From contig CAJGCS010000003.1 of the NCBI GenBank assembly GCA_904501965.1, positions 1-25,056 on the forward strand: 25,056 nucleotides of DNA, given 5' to 3'. Position numbers and translations under genes: made by a program. The notes under the pieces are model-generated. The model worked only from the letters and a program-made list of their open reading frames with translations, was not told the DNA's origin and did no database searches. The stretch comes from an uncultured Bacilli bacterium. GTDB lineage: Bacteria > Bacillota_I > Bacilli_A > ML615J-28 > CAG-313. Positions 7,681 to 14,569 of the stretch are shown here, piece after piece (positions within the stretch are counted from its first letter, which is position 1; each line of letters begins with the position of its first letter).

Positions 7681-8913
7681 ATGAAACCTTTAGCATACTT
7701 AATGCGTCCAATGACATTTGATGACATTGTTGGCCAAGATCATCTTGTTGGAGATGATGGTGTAATCAAAAAAATGATAAGCAAAAATTGCCTATTTTCT
7801 TTTATACTTTACGGCAATCCAGGATGTGGAAAAACAACTATTGCCGAAGCAGTTTGTAAGGAAAGTAAATTTAGATGGTTTAAATTTAATGCATCAACTG
7901 ATAATAAAGATGCACTTAAACAAATAGTTGCTGAAGCTCGCTTTTGTACTGATGCAATAATTGTTGTTGATGAAATTCATCGTATGAAAAAAGATATTCA
8001 AGACTTTTTACTTCCATTTGTTGAAGATGGAACTCTTACAATGATTGGTCTTACTACTGTAAATCCATATCATTCAGTAAATCCTGCAATTCGATCAAGA
8101 TGCCATATTTATAAACTTAATGACTTAAAATATGACGATTTATATAAAATATATGAAAGAGCACATAGTCTAAAAGGTGAAGATATTAAGATTGATGATA
8201 ATGTTGTTGAATACTTAATTAACATGTCAAATCTTGAAATCAGAACATTTATAAATACTTTTGATACTGTTGTAAGCACATGTTCAACTGATCACATAAC
8301 AATTGATGATGCAATTAAAATTGTTCAAAAAGCAAATGTAAATATCGATGATAACGGTGACAGTTACTATGATACTCTAAGTGGTTTTCATAAATCTCTA
8401 AGAGGAAGCGATCCTGATGCTGCACTTCATTATCTTGCAAAACTGCTTGAATCAGATGACTTACAAAGCATCTTTAGACGTCTTCTTTGCGTCGCTTATG
8501 AAGATGTAGGTCTTGCAAATCCAACACTTGCCCCAAGAGTAAAAGCAGCTTGCGATGCTGCTAAAGAATTAGGTTTGCCAGAGGCACGTTTACCACTTGC
8601 AGCTATTACTATTGAACTTGCCCTTTCACCAAAATCAAACAGCGCATATCTAGCATTAGAAAAAGCAACTGAAGATATTAAGAATGGAAAGAGTGGTTCT
8701 TTACCACTTCATTTAAAAAACACTTATTCTTTCGACCCAAGACAAACAAGTTATAAATACCCTCATGACTATCCAAATAGTTATGTTGTTCAACAATATT
8801 TACCAGACATTTTAGTAGGTTCAAAGTACTACATTCCAAAGGTAAATTCTAAGTTTGAACAAGGCCTAAAAGATAGATATGACTTCATTGAATCATTAAA
8901 GAGAGCTAAATAG
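7681..8913 (+). CDS. rarA: Replication-associated recombination protein A, AAA+ ATPase (RarA/MgsA)
   Basis: A 410-residue cytoplasmic AAA+ protein. The start (LAYLMRPMTFDDIVGQDHLVG) is the RarA/clamp-loader-like opening. Walker A GNPGCGKT lies at 45-52, Walker B IIVVDEIHR with D97/E98, sensor 1 GLTTVNP at about 123-129 and the arginine-finger region NPAIRSR at 134-140. The C-terminal half holds the conserved MgsA tetramerisation region (SFHKSLRGSDPDAALHYLAK and DVGLANPTLAP types). The length fits the family. RarA acts at stalled replication forks and in recombination-linked repair. The last codons and the stop lie within a terminator hairpin shared with the converging gene downstream. Confidence 0.95.
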   Translation: MKPLAYLMRPMTFDDIVGQDHLVGDDGVIKKMISKNCLFSFILYGNPGCGKTTIAEAVCKESKFRWFKFNASTDNKDALKQIVAEARFCTDAIIVVDEIHRMKKDIQDFLLPFVEDGTLTMIGLTTVNPYHSVNPAIRSRCHIYKLNDLKYDDLYKIYERAHSLKGEDIKIDDNVVEYLINMSNLEIRTFINTFDTVVSTCSTDHITIDDAIKIVQKANVNIDDNGDSYYDTLSGFHKSLRGSDPDAALHYLAKLLESDDLQSIFRRLLCVAYEDVGLANPTLAPRVKAACDAAKELGLPEARLPLAAITIELALSPKSNSAYLALEKATEDIKNGKSGSLPLHLKNTYSFDPRQTSYKYPHDYPNSYVVQQYLPDILVGSKYYIPKVNSKFEQGLKDRYDFIESLKRAK

Positions 8914-8932
8914 TTTAGCTCTCTTTTTCTTT
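8901..8932. terminator. Bidirectional terminator embedded in the ends of two converging genes
   Basis: Perfect 10-bp stem GAGAGCTAAA (8901-8910) with 8914-8923. The 3-base loop is the rarA stop codon TAG. The other arm encodes the end and TAA stop of the opposing gene. The plus strand has a strong T-tract (CTTTTTC); the minus-strand T-tract (TTTAAT) is weaker. Confidence 0.85.
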
Positions 8933-10615
8933 TGCTTTTATGTAGTTGTTGTTTAATTCATCTTCACTCATTAAAAGTAAACTTATTCTAAATATTAAAT
9001 CTTTATCCTTATAAAATCCTTCAATATCATTAGTTAACACTTCAAAATAACTGTTATCTATCATTTTATTTGATAAATCAAAATCATTTTTAAGAAGTAT
9101 TTTTTTCTCAACAGAGCCTAAAAATATTGATGAAACCATTGAATCTTTAGTAAGTGTCATTATAATATTAATACCAGCTATTTTACAAGTTTGGACTATA
9201 TAAAGAAGTTTATCAAAATATCCTTTTTCATAAAGAATATTTTCAACCCCAGTTATAAAATAAGTTTTTTTTGCAATCTTTTTAGAAAAATAAAGATTAT
9301 ATTCATCAATATTCATTTTATGATGTAAATTTAGAAGTTCCAAATTATGATCTATCTCATCTACTATTTGACTAAGTGCATCAAAATCATTACTAACGTT
9401 TATGTTTTTTATTTCAAATTCTGAATATTCACAACTAACATCAATCAACATTGTATTATTAATATTATATTTTTTCTCTTTTGATACAAATAAAATAATA
9501 CTTAAAATATATTTTCTTATTAAACTTTGATTTTCACCAATTATAAGTAAATTATCATCAAGTTCAACTAATAGATTTCTATCATCAATTCCAAGAATAT
9601 ATGTAAGAGTTGTTTTAGAAATATTTTTTGAAGCTCTTTCTAGACTAAGGGAGCTTGGATTAATTTTATTAACTTCAATTATTACTTGTTCATTAAAACG
9701 ATCATATTTTATTAAAAAGTTTTCACCGAGCTTATCTTTAATTGTATATTCTAGTACTTTATAATTAATTTCATATTTTGTCTTAATAAAGAAATTAACA
9801 ATATGTTCACAAATTAAATATGTAATGTTTTGAACTTCAACATCTAAGTGTTTAAAAGCATCTGTAAGTATTTTAACAATTTCTTCACATCGATCTAACT
9901 GTACTTTATCAATAGTTTCATTACTATTTTTACTAGTTATCTTACTTGTCTTCTTCTTAATTTTTGTTTTAGAACCATAATCAAAGCTGATTTCTTTGAT
10001 ATTATTAACCATGTTTAAAACATTTTTCTTCATAAAAGTAATAATCTTTTTAAATAGTGAAAGAGTCATTTCGAAAAATTCTCTCATAGTCTTTTTACTT
10101 AGGAAAACAACACCTACAAATAATATAAGCAATGATATAATAATTGTTCCAATCTTGCCAAGAAGATAATATGAAATATAGAAACAAATACACCCAACAA
10201 TCCCTCCACCTTTAATCATGTTAGAAGTATTTGACCTAAAGTAATCAAAATATAAACTAATCGTCGTTTTTAAAGCATTTCCCTCAAACTGACTTACATA
10301 CTCATGCATACTAAAATGTGTAATTATTAATAATGATAAAAGTATTAATATTATTCCATAATATCTAATGCTTTTAAGTTCAATACGCTTATGAAATATA
10401 AGACAATAGATTCCGAAAAAGCCAACAAGAACAATAAATATAAAATACCAATCTCCAAATAATAAACTAAAAGTAAGCACTAAATATTTTCCAATAAGGC
10501 CAAACCTTGCCAGAGAAATAATAGAGATTAAAATCGAAACGATACCAATTATTTCATATCCGAATGCTTTTTCTTTGTTATTTACACTTAATGAAGGCTT
10601 TTTTAATTTTGCCAT
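8915..10615 (-). CDS. FtsK/SpoIIIE-like membrane protein with degenerate ATPase motifs
   Basis: A 566-residue protein. Four or five hydrophobic segments at about 20-175 match the FtsK/SpoIIIE membrane anchor, followed by a basic linker (about 180-235) and a soluble domain. The soluble domain follows the FtsK motor: a TYILGIDDRNLLVELDDN stretch (338-355) where FtsK has the ALGKDI...DLAKMPH segment, LLIIGENQSLIRK (356-368) at the Walker A position, TYFITGVENIL (451-461) at the Walker B position and KIAGINIIMTLTKDS (478-492) where FtsK has RAAGIHLVLATQRPS. The P-loop Lys and Ser are absent and the Walker B acidic pair is not kept. The protein stops without the DNA-reading gamma domain. It therefore looks like a non-translocating FtsK relative. 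The start at 10615 is preferred over GTG 10624 because GGTGA lies just upstream. The frame is intact, so it is not a decayed pseudogene. Confidence 0.7.
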   Translation of the reverse strand: MAKLKKPSLSVNNKEKAFGYEIIGIVSILISIISLARFGLIGKYLVLTFSLLFGDWYFIFIVLVGFFGIYCLIFHKRIELKSIRYYGIILILLSLLIITHFSMHEYVSQFEGNALKTTISLYFDYFRSNTSNMIKGGGIVGCICFYISYYLLGKIGTIIISLLILFVGVVFLSKKTMREFFEMTLSLFKKIITFMKKNVLNMVNNIKEISFDYGSKTKIKKKTSKITSKNSNETIDKVQLDRCEEIVKILTDAFKHLDVEVQNITYLICEHIVNFFIKTKYEINYKVLEYTIKDKLGENFLIKYDRFNEQVIIEVNKINPSSLSLERASKNISKTTLTYILGIDDRNLLVELDDNLLIIGENQSLIRKYILSIILFVSKEKKYNINNTMLIDVSCEYSEFEIKNINVSNDFDALSQIVDEIDHNLELLNLHHKMNIDEYNLYFSKKIAKKTYFITGVENILYEKGYFDKLLYIVQTCKIAGINIIMTLTKDSMVSSIFLGSVEKKILLKNDFDLSNKMIDNSYFEVLTNDIEGFYKDKDLIFRISLLLMSEDELNNNYIKAKEKES

Positions 10616-10645
10616 AACAATCACCGAACATATTATAATATATTT

Positions 10646-10674
10646 ATTCTAAAATATTTGTCGAAAATTGTAAG
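10646..10674 (-). promoter_or_regulatory. Possible promoter of the FtsK-like gene
   Basis: CTTACA (10674-10669) and TAGAAT (10651-10646) with a 17-base spacer on the minus strand, leaving a leader of about 24 bases. A TATAAT nearer the gene at 10637-10632 is too close to the start codon to be its -10. Confidence 0.35.
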
Positions 10675-10679
10675 CAAAT

Positions 10680-10708
10680 TAAAAACCTGCTTATTAATAT
10701 AAGCAGGT
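10680..10708 (-). terminator. Intrinsic terminator after rpmG
   Basis: Perfect 10-bp stem ACCTGCTTAT (10685-10694) with 10699-10708 and a 4-base loop. On the minus strand it is followed by TTTTAATTTG. It lies 10 bases after the rpmG stop. Confidence 0.9.
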
Positions 10709-10718
10709 CTTAATTTTA

Positions 10719-10874
10719 TTATTTTTTGTTCTTCTCTTTATGAAGAGTAGATTTTTTGCAACGAGGACAATATTTCTTTTGTTCTAAACGGTCTGGAGTA
10801 TTACGTTTATTTTTTTCTGATAAATAATTTTCTTCGCCGCATTCTGTACATTTTAAAATTACATTAATACGCAT
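10719..10874 (-). CDS. rpmG: 50S ribosomal protein L33, zinc-ribbon form
   Basis: A 51-residue protein starting MRINVILKCTECGEENY and ending in a lysine-rich tail. It keeps the L33 pattern ERNTP-like NKRNTPDRLEQKKYCPRCKK. Two CxxC pairs (Cys9/Cys12 and Cys36/Cys39) mark the zinc-binding form; many Firmicutes carry a second Cys-free copy induced on zinc shortage. L33 sits in the large subunit near the E site. The ATG has an AGGAGG site about 8 bases upstream. It is a single-gene unit with its own consensus promoter and terminator. Confidence 0.95.
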   Translation of the reverse strand: MRINVILKCTECGEENYLSEKNKRNTPDRLEQKKYCPRCKKSTLHKEKNKK

Positions 10875-10901
10875 TATTATAATTCCTCCTAAATCTTTTA
10901 T

Positions 10902-10930
10902 ATTATACTACAAAAAATATAAAATATCAA
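10902..10930 (-). promoter_or_regulatory. Sigma-A-type promoter of rpmG
   Basis: TTGATA (10930-10925) and TATAAT (10907-10902) on the minus strand with a 17-base spacer, 27 bases before the rpmG start codon. Confidence 0.8.
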
Positions 10931-10959
10931 GACATATGTATTAAAAATTATCAAGTCAA

Positions 10960-10987
10960 ATATAAAAAGCTGTCATAGACAGCTTTT
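10960..10987 (-). terminator. Intrinsic terminator after the zinc-ribbon gene
   Basis: Perfect 10-bp stem AAAAGCTGTC (10965-10974) with 10978-10987 and a 3-base loop, starting just after the stop codon. The minus-strand tail is TATATTTG, a modest T-tract. Confidence 0.75.
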
Positions 10988-10988
10988 A

Positions 10989-11330
10989 TTAGACAATATC
11001 ACCAGTAGCTTTTCCTACAAAATAGAAAATTAAAAGTGCTAAAATAACCACTACAAGAATCACGCTTGTAAGTGCAAACTTACCTGCATTCTTTGCTCTT
11101 TCAGGCCATCTTTTTCTCCAAATGATGTATAAAATTAAACCTGCAAGTGGACAAATAAAACCTATTAATTTCCAAACAAATTGTGGAACAGTATCAACAT
11201 GAACAATAGTATTAGTTGATGCAATCTCATCTTCAACTTCTTTTACAACGAATTTGAATCCGCATTCACATTCTTTTGCATTAACATCATGTTGTTTTTG
11301 ACAATTTGGACAATATTTAATATTACTCAT
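10989..11330 (-). CDS. Zinc-ribbon membrane protein of unknown function
   Basis: A 113-residue protein. The N-terminus carries a zinc-ribbon-type knuckle, CPNC (Cys7/Cys10) and CEC (Cys21/Cys23). Two hydrophobic segments follow at about 50-70 and 86-107, separated by a basic stretch (RKRWPERAKNAGKFA). This zinc-ribbon plus two-helix layout is common among small Firmicute membrane proteins, with no assigned role. The Cys-rich end is probably cytoplasmic given the positive stretch between the helices, though topology is only inferred. The start has an AGGTGAT site and a perfect consensus promoter. It is a single-gene unit. Confidence 0.7.
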   Translation of the reverse strand: MSNIKYCPNCQKQHDVNAKECECGFKFVVKEVEDEIASTNTIVHVDTVPQFVWKLIGFICPLAGLILYIIWRKRWPERAKNAGKFALTSVILVVVILALLIFYFVGKATGDIV

Positions 11331-11363
11331 AATTAATCACCTTTTATTACTTATTACGTATGT

Positions 11364-11392
11364 ATTATATCATATTTTAAATATAATGTCAA
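11364..11392 (-). promoter_or_regulatory. Full-consensus sigma-A promoter of the zinc-ribbon gene
   Basis: TTGACA (11392-11387) and TATAAT (11369-11364) on the minus strand, exact consensus hexamers with a 17-base spacer and an extended TG-n before the -10. Confidence 0.88.
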
Positions 11393-11463
11393 AAATTATC
11401 ATTTAAATATTTCTATTAATAATTTTTACAAAAGAATAATCATATACTTTATCAGGTGATAAA

Positions 11464-12186
11464 ATGAATAATCAAAATAGAACAAAAATTATTATCGACC
11501 CAGGACACGGTGGATTTGATCCAGGAGGGGGATCTAATAACTTTTTTAAAGAAAAAGATAAAAATTTACAAATAAGTAAGTACCAAAAATCTCGATTTGA
11601 CGAACTTGGAATTGAAAGTGTATTAGTAAGAGATTATGACGAAACACTTGATCCAAGTAATAGAGTTAATAGGATATCTGAATTAAATGCTGATCAAAAT
11701 GATATTTTAATATCAAATCATATTAACTCAGGTTTATCTAGTGGTGGTGAAGTAATTTATTCAATTAAAGGAACAAAAAAACTTCCTCAGATGATTGCAA
11801 ATAATTTAAGTAATGCGGGGCTTCCAATAAGAAATGTTTACACAAGACTTAATAGTCGGGGGAATGATTATTATTTTATTTTAAGAGATACACTCCCAAA
11901 TAATGCAATGATCATTGAGTATGGTTTTGCAACTGATGAAACAGATACAAAAAGACTTCTTAATGAATGGATAAGTCTTGCTGAAAGTGTTGTTAAAACA
12001 ATTGCAGAATATTTAAACGTTCCATATATACCGCCAAAAAATAAAACATACATTGTTAAAAACAATGATTCTTTATATAAAATTGCTAAAATTTATAATA
12101 CATCTATAAATAATATTAAATCATTAAATGGATTAACATCTGATAATTTAGATGTAGGACAAGTATTACTACTTCCAAATGAATAA
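11464..12186 (+). CDS. N-acetylmuramoyl-L-alanine amidase (Amidase_3) with C-terminal LysM, no signal peptide
   Basis: A 240-residue protein. The Amidase_3 domain (about 7-183) shows the zinc ligands His15 (DPGHGG), Glu30 (FKEKD) and His86 (SNHIN), and catalytic Glu152 (IIEYGF). It cuts the bond between N-acetylmuramic acid and the first L-alanine of the stem peptide. A single LysM domain (about 195-238, YIVKNNDSLYKIAKIYNTS) should hold it to peptidoglycan. The protein starts MNNQNRTKIIIDPGHGG with no signal peptide or membrane helix, unlike ordinary autolysins but like the mother-cell amidase CwlC of Bacillus and phage-type enzymes. Its stop overlaps the start of the YlbJ-like gene by 8 bases, so the two are coupled. 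The start has an AGGTGAT site. No phage genes are nearby. Confidence 0.9.
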   Translation: MNNQNRTKIIIDPGHGGFDPGGGSNNFFKEKDKNLQISKYQKSRFDELGIESVLVRDYDETLDPSNRVNRISELNADQNDILISNHINSGLSSGGEVIYSIKGTKKLPQMIANNLSNAGLPIRNVYTRLNSRGNDYYFILRDTLPNNAMIIEYGFATDETDTKRLLNEWISLAESVVKTIAEYLNVPYIPPKNKTYIVKNNDSLYKIAKIYNTSINNIKSLNGLTSDNLDVGQVLLLPNE

Positions 12187-13063
12187 GTTTAAAAAGTATA
12201 CAATTTCTTTACTTGTTATTATATTATCATTGATTATTTTTTTTAATAAAGACATATCATCAAATATAATAAAGAACACATTAGTTCTATGGTTAGATGT
12301 AATTATACCTTCTGTTCCAGTTTCATATTTTCTTGGGAGTTTAATTTATAATTATAATTCATTATTTCTTTTAATATACCCTTTATTTAGAAAATTATTA
12401 CACTTTGAAAACAGTACTTCTTTTACTTTGTTTATTGTAAGTTTTATTGTAGGTAATCCAACTAGTACAGTTTTAATAACTGATGCATATAATAATAACC
12501 AAATTACAAAATCAGAGGCAAGTAGGCTTCTTCGCTTTTCTTCTTTTATTTCTTTCTTCTTTATCTTAATGGTTTTTGATATAGCATTAAGTATACCAAT
12601 ATTGATATCACAAGTGATATCTTCTTTATTAATAGCAATATTTTCAAAAAATAGTTACAGTACAAATGCTCAAAGAAAAGTAGATTTCAGTATAACCACA
12701 ATAATAGAAAAATTACCTAAAACACTTCTTATTATTTTATCAAGTATGATAGTATCTTCAATTATTAAAATACCTCTACTTATACTTTTTAAAGATAGTA
12801 CATATTTAATTCCAACATTTTTATCTTATTTTGAAATTACAACCGGGATAAATACACTAAACACTCTTTATTCCGGAATTATATTATTACTTTTTTCATC
12901 ATTTTTAGTATCATTTCAAGGAATTGCAATTCTTTTACAAATTACTATCAATATAAAAAAGATGATGCTAAGTTTATCTGACTATTTATTATACCGAATA
13001 ATTCATGGTATTATAGCCACACTAATTAGCATCATATTGTTTTTATTTTTTAATCTTTTTTAA
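12179..13063 (+). CDS. ylbJ: YlbJ-like polytopic membrane protein (nucleoside-recognition/Gate domain)
   Basis: A 294-residue protein with about seven or eight hydrophobic segments. Residues about 85-140 (FIVGNPTSTVLITDAYNNNQITKSEASRLLRFSSF, in part) match the YlbJ/SpoIIM-type Gate-domain pattern SGYPxGAKxxxxLxxxxxIxxxEAxRLxxFxNxSNP, with Gly-Asn-Pro instead of Gly-Tyr-Pro. In Bacillus, ylbJ is sporulation-induced, needed for proper spore formation, and adjacent to ylbI (coaD) and ylbH (rsmD). Here the same three genes are adjacent but ylbJ faces coaD, overlapping its 3' end by 21 bases. It begins inside the amidase gene (ATGAATAA overlap). The family match is by eye and the protein is shorter than Bacillus YlbJ (about 400 residues), so the name is provisional. 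Confidence 0.6.
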   Translation: MNKFKKYTISLLVIILSLIIFFNKDISSNIIKNTLVLWLDVIIPSVPVSYFLGSLIYNYNSLFLLIYPLFRKLLHFENSTSFTLFIVSFIVGNPTSTVLITDAYNNNQITKSEASRLLRFSSFISFFFILMVFDIALSIPILISQVISSLLIAIFSKNSYSTNAQRKVDFSITTIIEKLPKTLLIILSSMIVSSIIKIPLLILFKDSTYLIPTFLSYFEITTGINTLNTLYSGIILLLFSSFLVSFQGIAILLQITINIKKMMLSLSDYLLYRIIHGIIATLISIILFLFFNLF

Positions 13064-13528
13064 AAGAGCTTTTGCGACAACATTAGGTACAAATTTTGAG
13101 ATATCTCCATTAAATTTTGCAAGTTCTTTTACACTACTTGAAGATAAAAAAGATAAGTCATGTGAACTCATAATAAAAATTGTTTCAATGTCTTTTTTAA
13201 TTTCTTTATTAATTGCAGAAAGTTGAAGTTCATATTCGAAGTCACTAACCATTCTAAGACCTCTAAGCATTGCAAATGCCCCAACTTCTTCTGCAAAGTC
13301 AACTGTAAGTTTGTCTGTTGAAGTAACAATGATATTATCATAATCTTTTAATACTTCTTTAAGTAAAGAAATGCGTTCTTCAACTGTAAATAAAGTATTC
13401 TTTTGAATATTATTTGGAACAACAACATATAGTAAATCAAATAATTTTAATCCTCTTTGGATAATATCTAAATGACCATTTGTGATTGGATCAAATGTTC
13501 CTGGATAAATTCCGATTCTTTTTTCCAT
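13043..13528 (-). CDS. coaD: Phosphopantetheine adenylyltransferase (coenzyme A synthesis)
   Basis: A 161-residue protein with the nucleotidyltransferase signature GTFDPITNGHLDII (10-23, His19 in TxGH-type motif), the RGLR motif (89-92) and a C-terminal SSSSVKELAKFNGDISKFVP stretch (129-148, in part), all standard for CoaD. It transfers AMP from ATP to 4'-phosphopantetheine, the penultimate step of CoA synthesis. The frame extends to a TTG at 13546, but the ATG at 13528 right after the rsmD stop, with an AAAGGGAAG site, is the correct start by family length. It is co-transcribed with rsmD. Its 3' end overlaps the opposing ylbJ-like gene, and I see no terminator hairpin there. Confidence 0.97.
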   Translation of the reverse strand: MEKRIGIYPGTFDPITNGHLDIIQRGLKLFDLLYVVVPNNIQKNTLFTVEERISLLKEVLKDYDNIIVTSTDKLTVDFAEEVGAFAMLRGLRMVSDFEYELQLSAINKEIKKDIETIFIMSSHDLSFLSSSSVKELAKFNGDISKFVPNVVAKALLKKIKK

Positions 13529-13529
13529 A

Positions 13530-14078
13530 CTATTCTTCCCTTTCAAATATTACAATTTCACTACTAGAATATCTTTTACATAGTTTTACTCTAAATCCAT
13601 CATATGATTTATTTACAATATCTTCCATTGGATATTCAGCCATTACATATCCGCCTACTTCAACCATATCATTTTTAACAAGGTATTCCATAAGTTCATC
13701 TATTACTTTCATTCTAAATGGAGGATCTAAAAAAACTACGTCAAACTTTTTGTTTTTTAGTTTTCCAAGAATTGTTTCAAAACTACCATGATAAATATGC
13801 ATTTGTTTTTCAACACCAAGATTATTTGTGTTTTTCTTGATAATGTTAACTGCATCAATATTATTATCAATAATGTACGCTTCCTTGGCTCCACGACTAA
13901 TTGATTCTAAACTTAATGCACCACTTCCACCAAAAACATCAAGTACAACAAATCCAGGAAGATATCCGCCAATGCTACTAAAAATCGCACCTTTTGTTTT
14001 ATCTAAAGTAGGTCTTGTTTTAAGGCCTTCTAATGTTTCTAATTTTCTACTTCTAAATGTTCCCGCAATAATTCTCAT
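13530..14078 (-). CDS. rsmD: 16S rRNA (guanine966-N2)-methyltransferase
   Basis: A 182-residue protein with the RsmD opening MRIIAGTFRSRKL, the TRPTLDKTKGAIFSSI segment (21-36), SAM-binding motif I LDVFGGSGA (46-54) and the DPPF catalytic motif (118-121). The family methylates G966 of 16S rRNA on the small subunit. coaD follows after 1 base, as in many Firmicutes. No Shine-Dalgarno sequence is visible before the ATG. The best promoter leaves a leader of only about 10 bases, and the promoter is covered by two dyads (see the dyad entries). Confidence 0.95.
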   Translation of the reverse strand: MRIIAGTFRSRKLETLEGLKTRPTLDKTKGAIFSSIGGYLPGFVVLDVFGGSGALSLESISRGAKEAYIIDNNIDAVNIIKKNTNNLGVEKQMHIYHGSFETILGKLKNKKFDVVFLDPPFRMKVIDELMEYLVKNDMVEVGGYVMAEYPMEDIVNKSYDGFRVKLCKRYSSSEIVIFEREE

Positions 14079-14089
14079 AATTTATGTAT

Positions 14090-14119
14090 AAAGATATAAT
14101 ATCAGGGTATCATATCTTT
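14090..14119. repeat. Imperfect dyad across the rsmD -10 region
   Basis: Arms AAAGATATAATA (14090-14101) and TATCATATCTTT (14108-14119) match at 11 of 12 positions with a 6-base centre. The left arm contains the -10 box. It abuts the second dyad at 14120 exactly. Could be an operator or an RNA hairpin just before the start codon. Confidence 0.55.
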
Positions 14120-14124
14120 GTAAA
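14096..14124 (-). promoter_or_regulatory. Promoter of rsmD-coaD with a very short leader
   Basis: TTTACA (14124-14119) and TATTAT (14101-14096) on the minus strand with a 17-base spacer. The expected start is near 14089, only about 10 bases before the rsmD ATG. Confidence 0.6.
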
Positions 14125-14150
14125 GAAATATTTATTAAATATCTCTTTAC
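14120..14150. repeat. Imperfect 31-bp dyad at the rsmD -35
   Basis: Arms GTAAAGAAATATTT (14120-14133) and its near complement (14137-14150) match at 13 of 14 positions around a 3-base centre. It overlaps the rsmD -35 and shares the half-site AAAGANAT with the neighbouring dyad. Confidence 0.6.
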
Positions 14151-14177
14151 TTCTCCTCTACTTTAATCTTTCTTATT

Positions 14178-14216
14178 TTTTAAAAAGAGCAATCACATAA
14201 ACGTGGTTGCTCTTTT
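14178..14216 (-). terminator. Intrinsic terminator after the HNH-like gene
   Basis: A 14-base stem at 14183-14196 with 14203-14216 (one mismatch, GAGCAA core) and a 6-base loop. The minus-strand tail is TTAAAAAATAAG after TTTT. It lies just after the stop at 14220. Confidence 0.8.
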
Positions 14217-14219
14217 AAC

Positions 14220-14543
14220 TTACATTATTTTTTCGATGTAGTAAAAATCATCCACTTCATCATGAACTATACGATATTTTACTCCAACTACTTCAAACTC
14301 TGGATAATTATCTGCCTTTTCAAAAGCAGTGTTATGGTTTAATATTATAATATTTCCTTCTTCAACTGGACCACCAAGAGCAAGAGGTTTAATGAAAGAA
14401 ACTACCCAACCAACTTGATTTTCAACAAGATAATCATCTTTCTTAACTTTTCTACCAGTAAAATCATGAGCATATAAAACGTTACCAAATTCATGATCCC
14501 AAATCTTTAAAGCTTCTTCTTTATTAAATGTTTTATAACCCAT
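14220..14543 (-). CDS. Small protein resembling an HNH endonuclease that has lost its catalytic residues
   Basis: A 107-residue cytoplasmic protein. Its outline (WDHEFGNVLYAHDFTGRKVKKDDY, then GWVVSFIKPLALGGPVEEGNIIILNHNTAFEKAD, each read in parts) follows a Firmicute HNH family that I recall as having GWNVDHILPxSxGG...NL...N..KAD. Here the catalytic Asp-His is Ser49-Phe50. The metal-side Asn64 and Asn71 positions and the GG turn are kept. No CxxC zinc pairs are present. So it is probably not an active nuclease, and may bind nucleic acid or simply be a fold relic with a new role. The start has GGAGG 4-5 bases upstream. It has its own promoter and terminator. The family assignment is from memory and needs a profile search. 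Confidence 0.5.
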   Translation of the reverse strand: MGYKTFNKEEALKIWDHEFGNVLYAHDFTGRKVKKDDYLVENQVGWVVSFIKPLALGGPVEEGNIIILNHNTAFEKADNYPEFEVVGVKYRIVHDEVDDFYYIEKIM

Positions 14544-14569
14544 AGTTCCTCCAAAATTTTCTTACAAAT

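Noticed and set aside
8915..10615. FtsK-like gene as a decayed pseudogene
   Set aside because: The frame is complete with no frameshift or internal stop, and has its own ribosome site, promoter candidate and terminator; motif loss alone points to a pseudoenzyme rather than decay.
11464..12186. LysM amidase as a prophage endolysin
   Set aside because: No holin, tail, integrase or other phage genes are near; neighbours are housekeeping genes.
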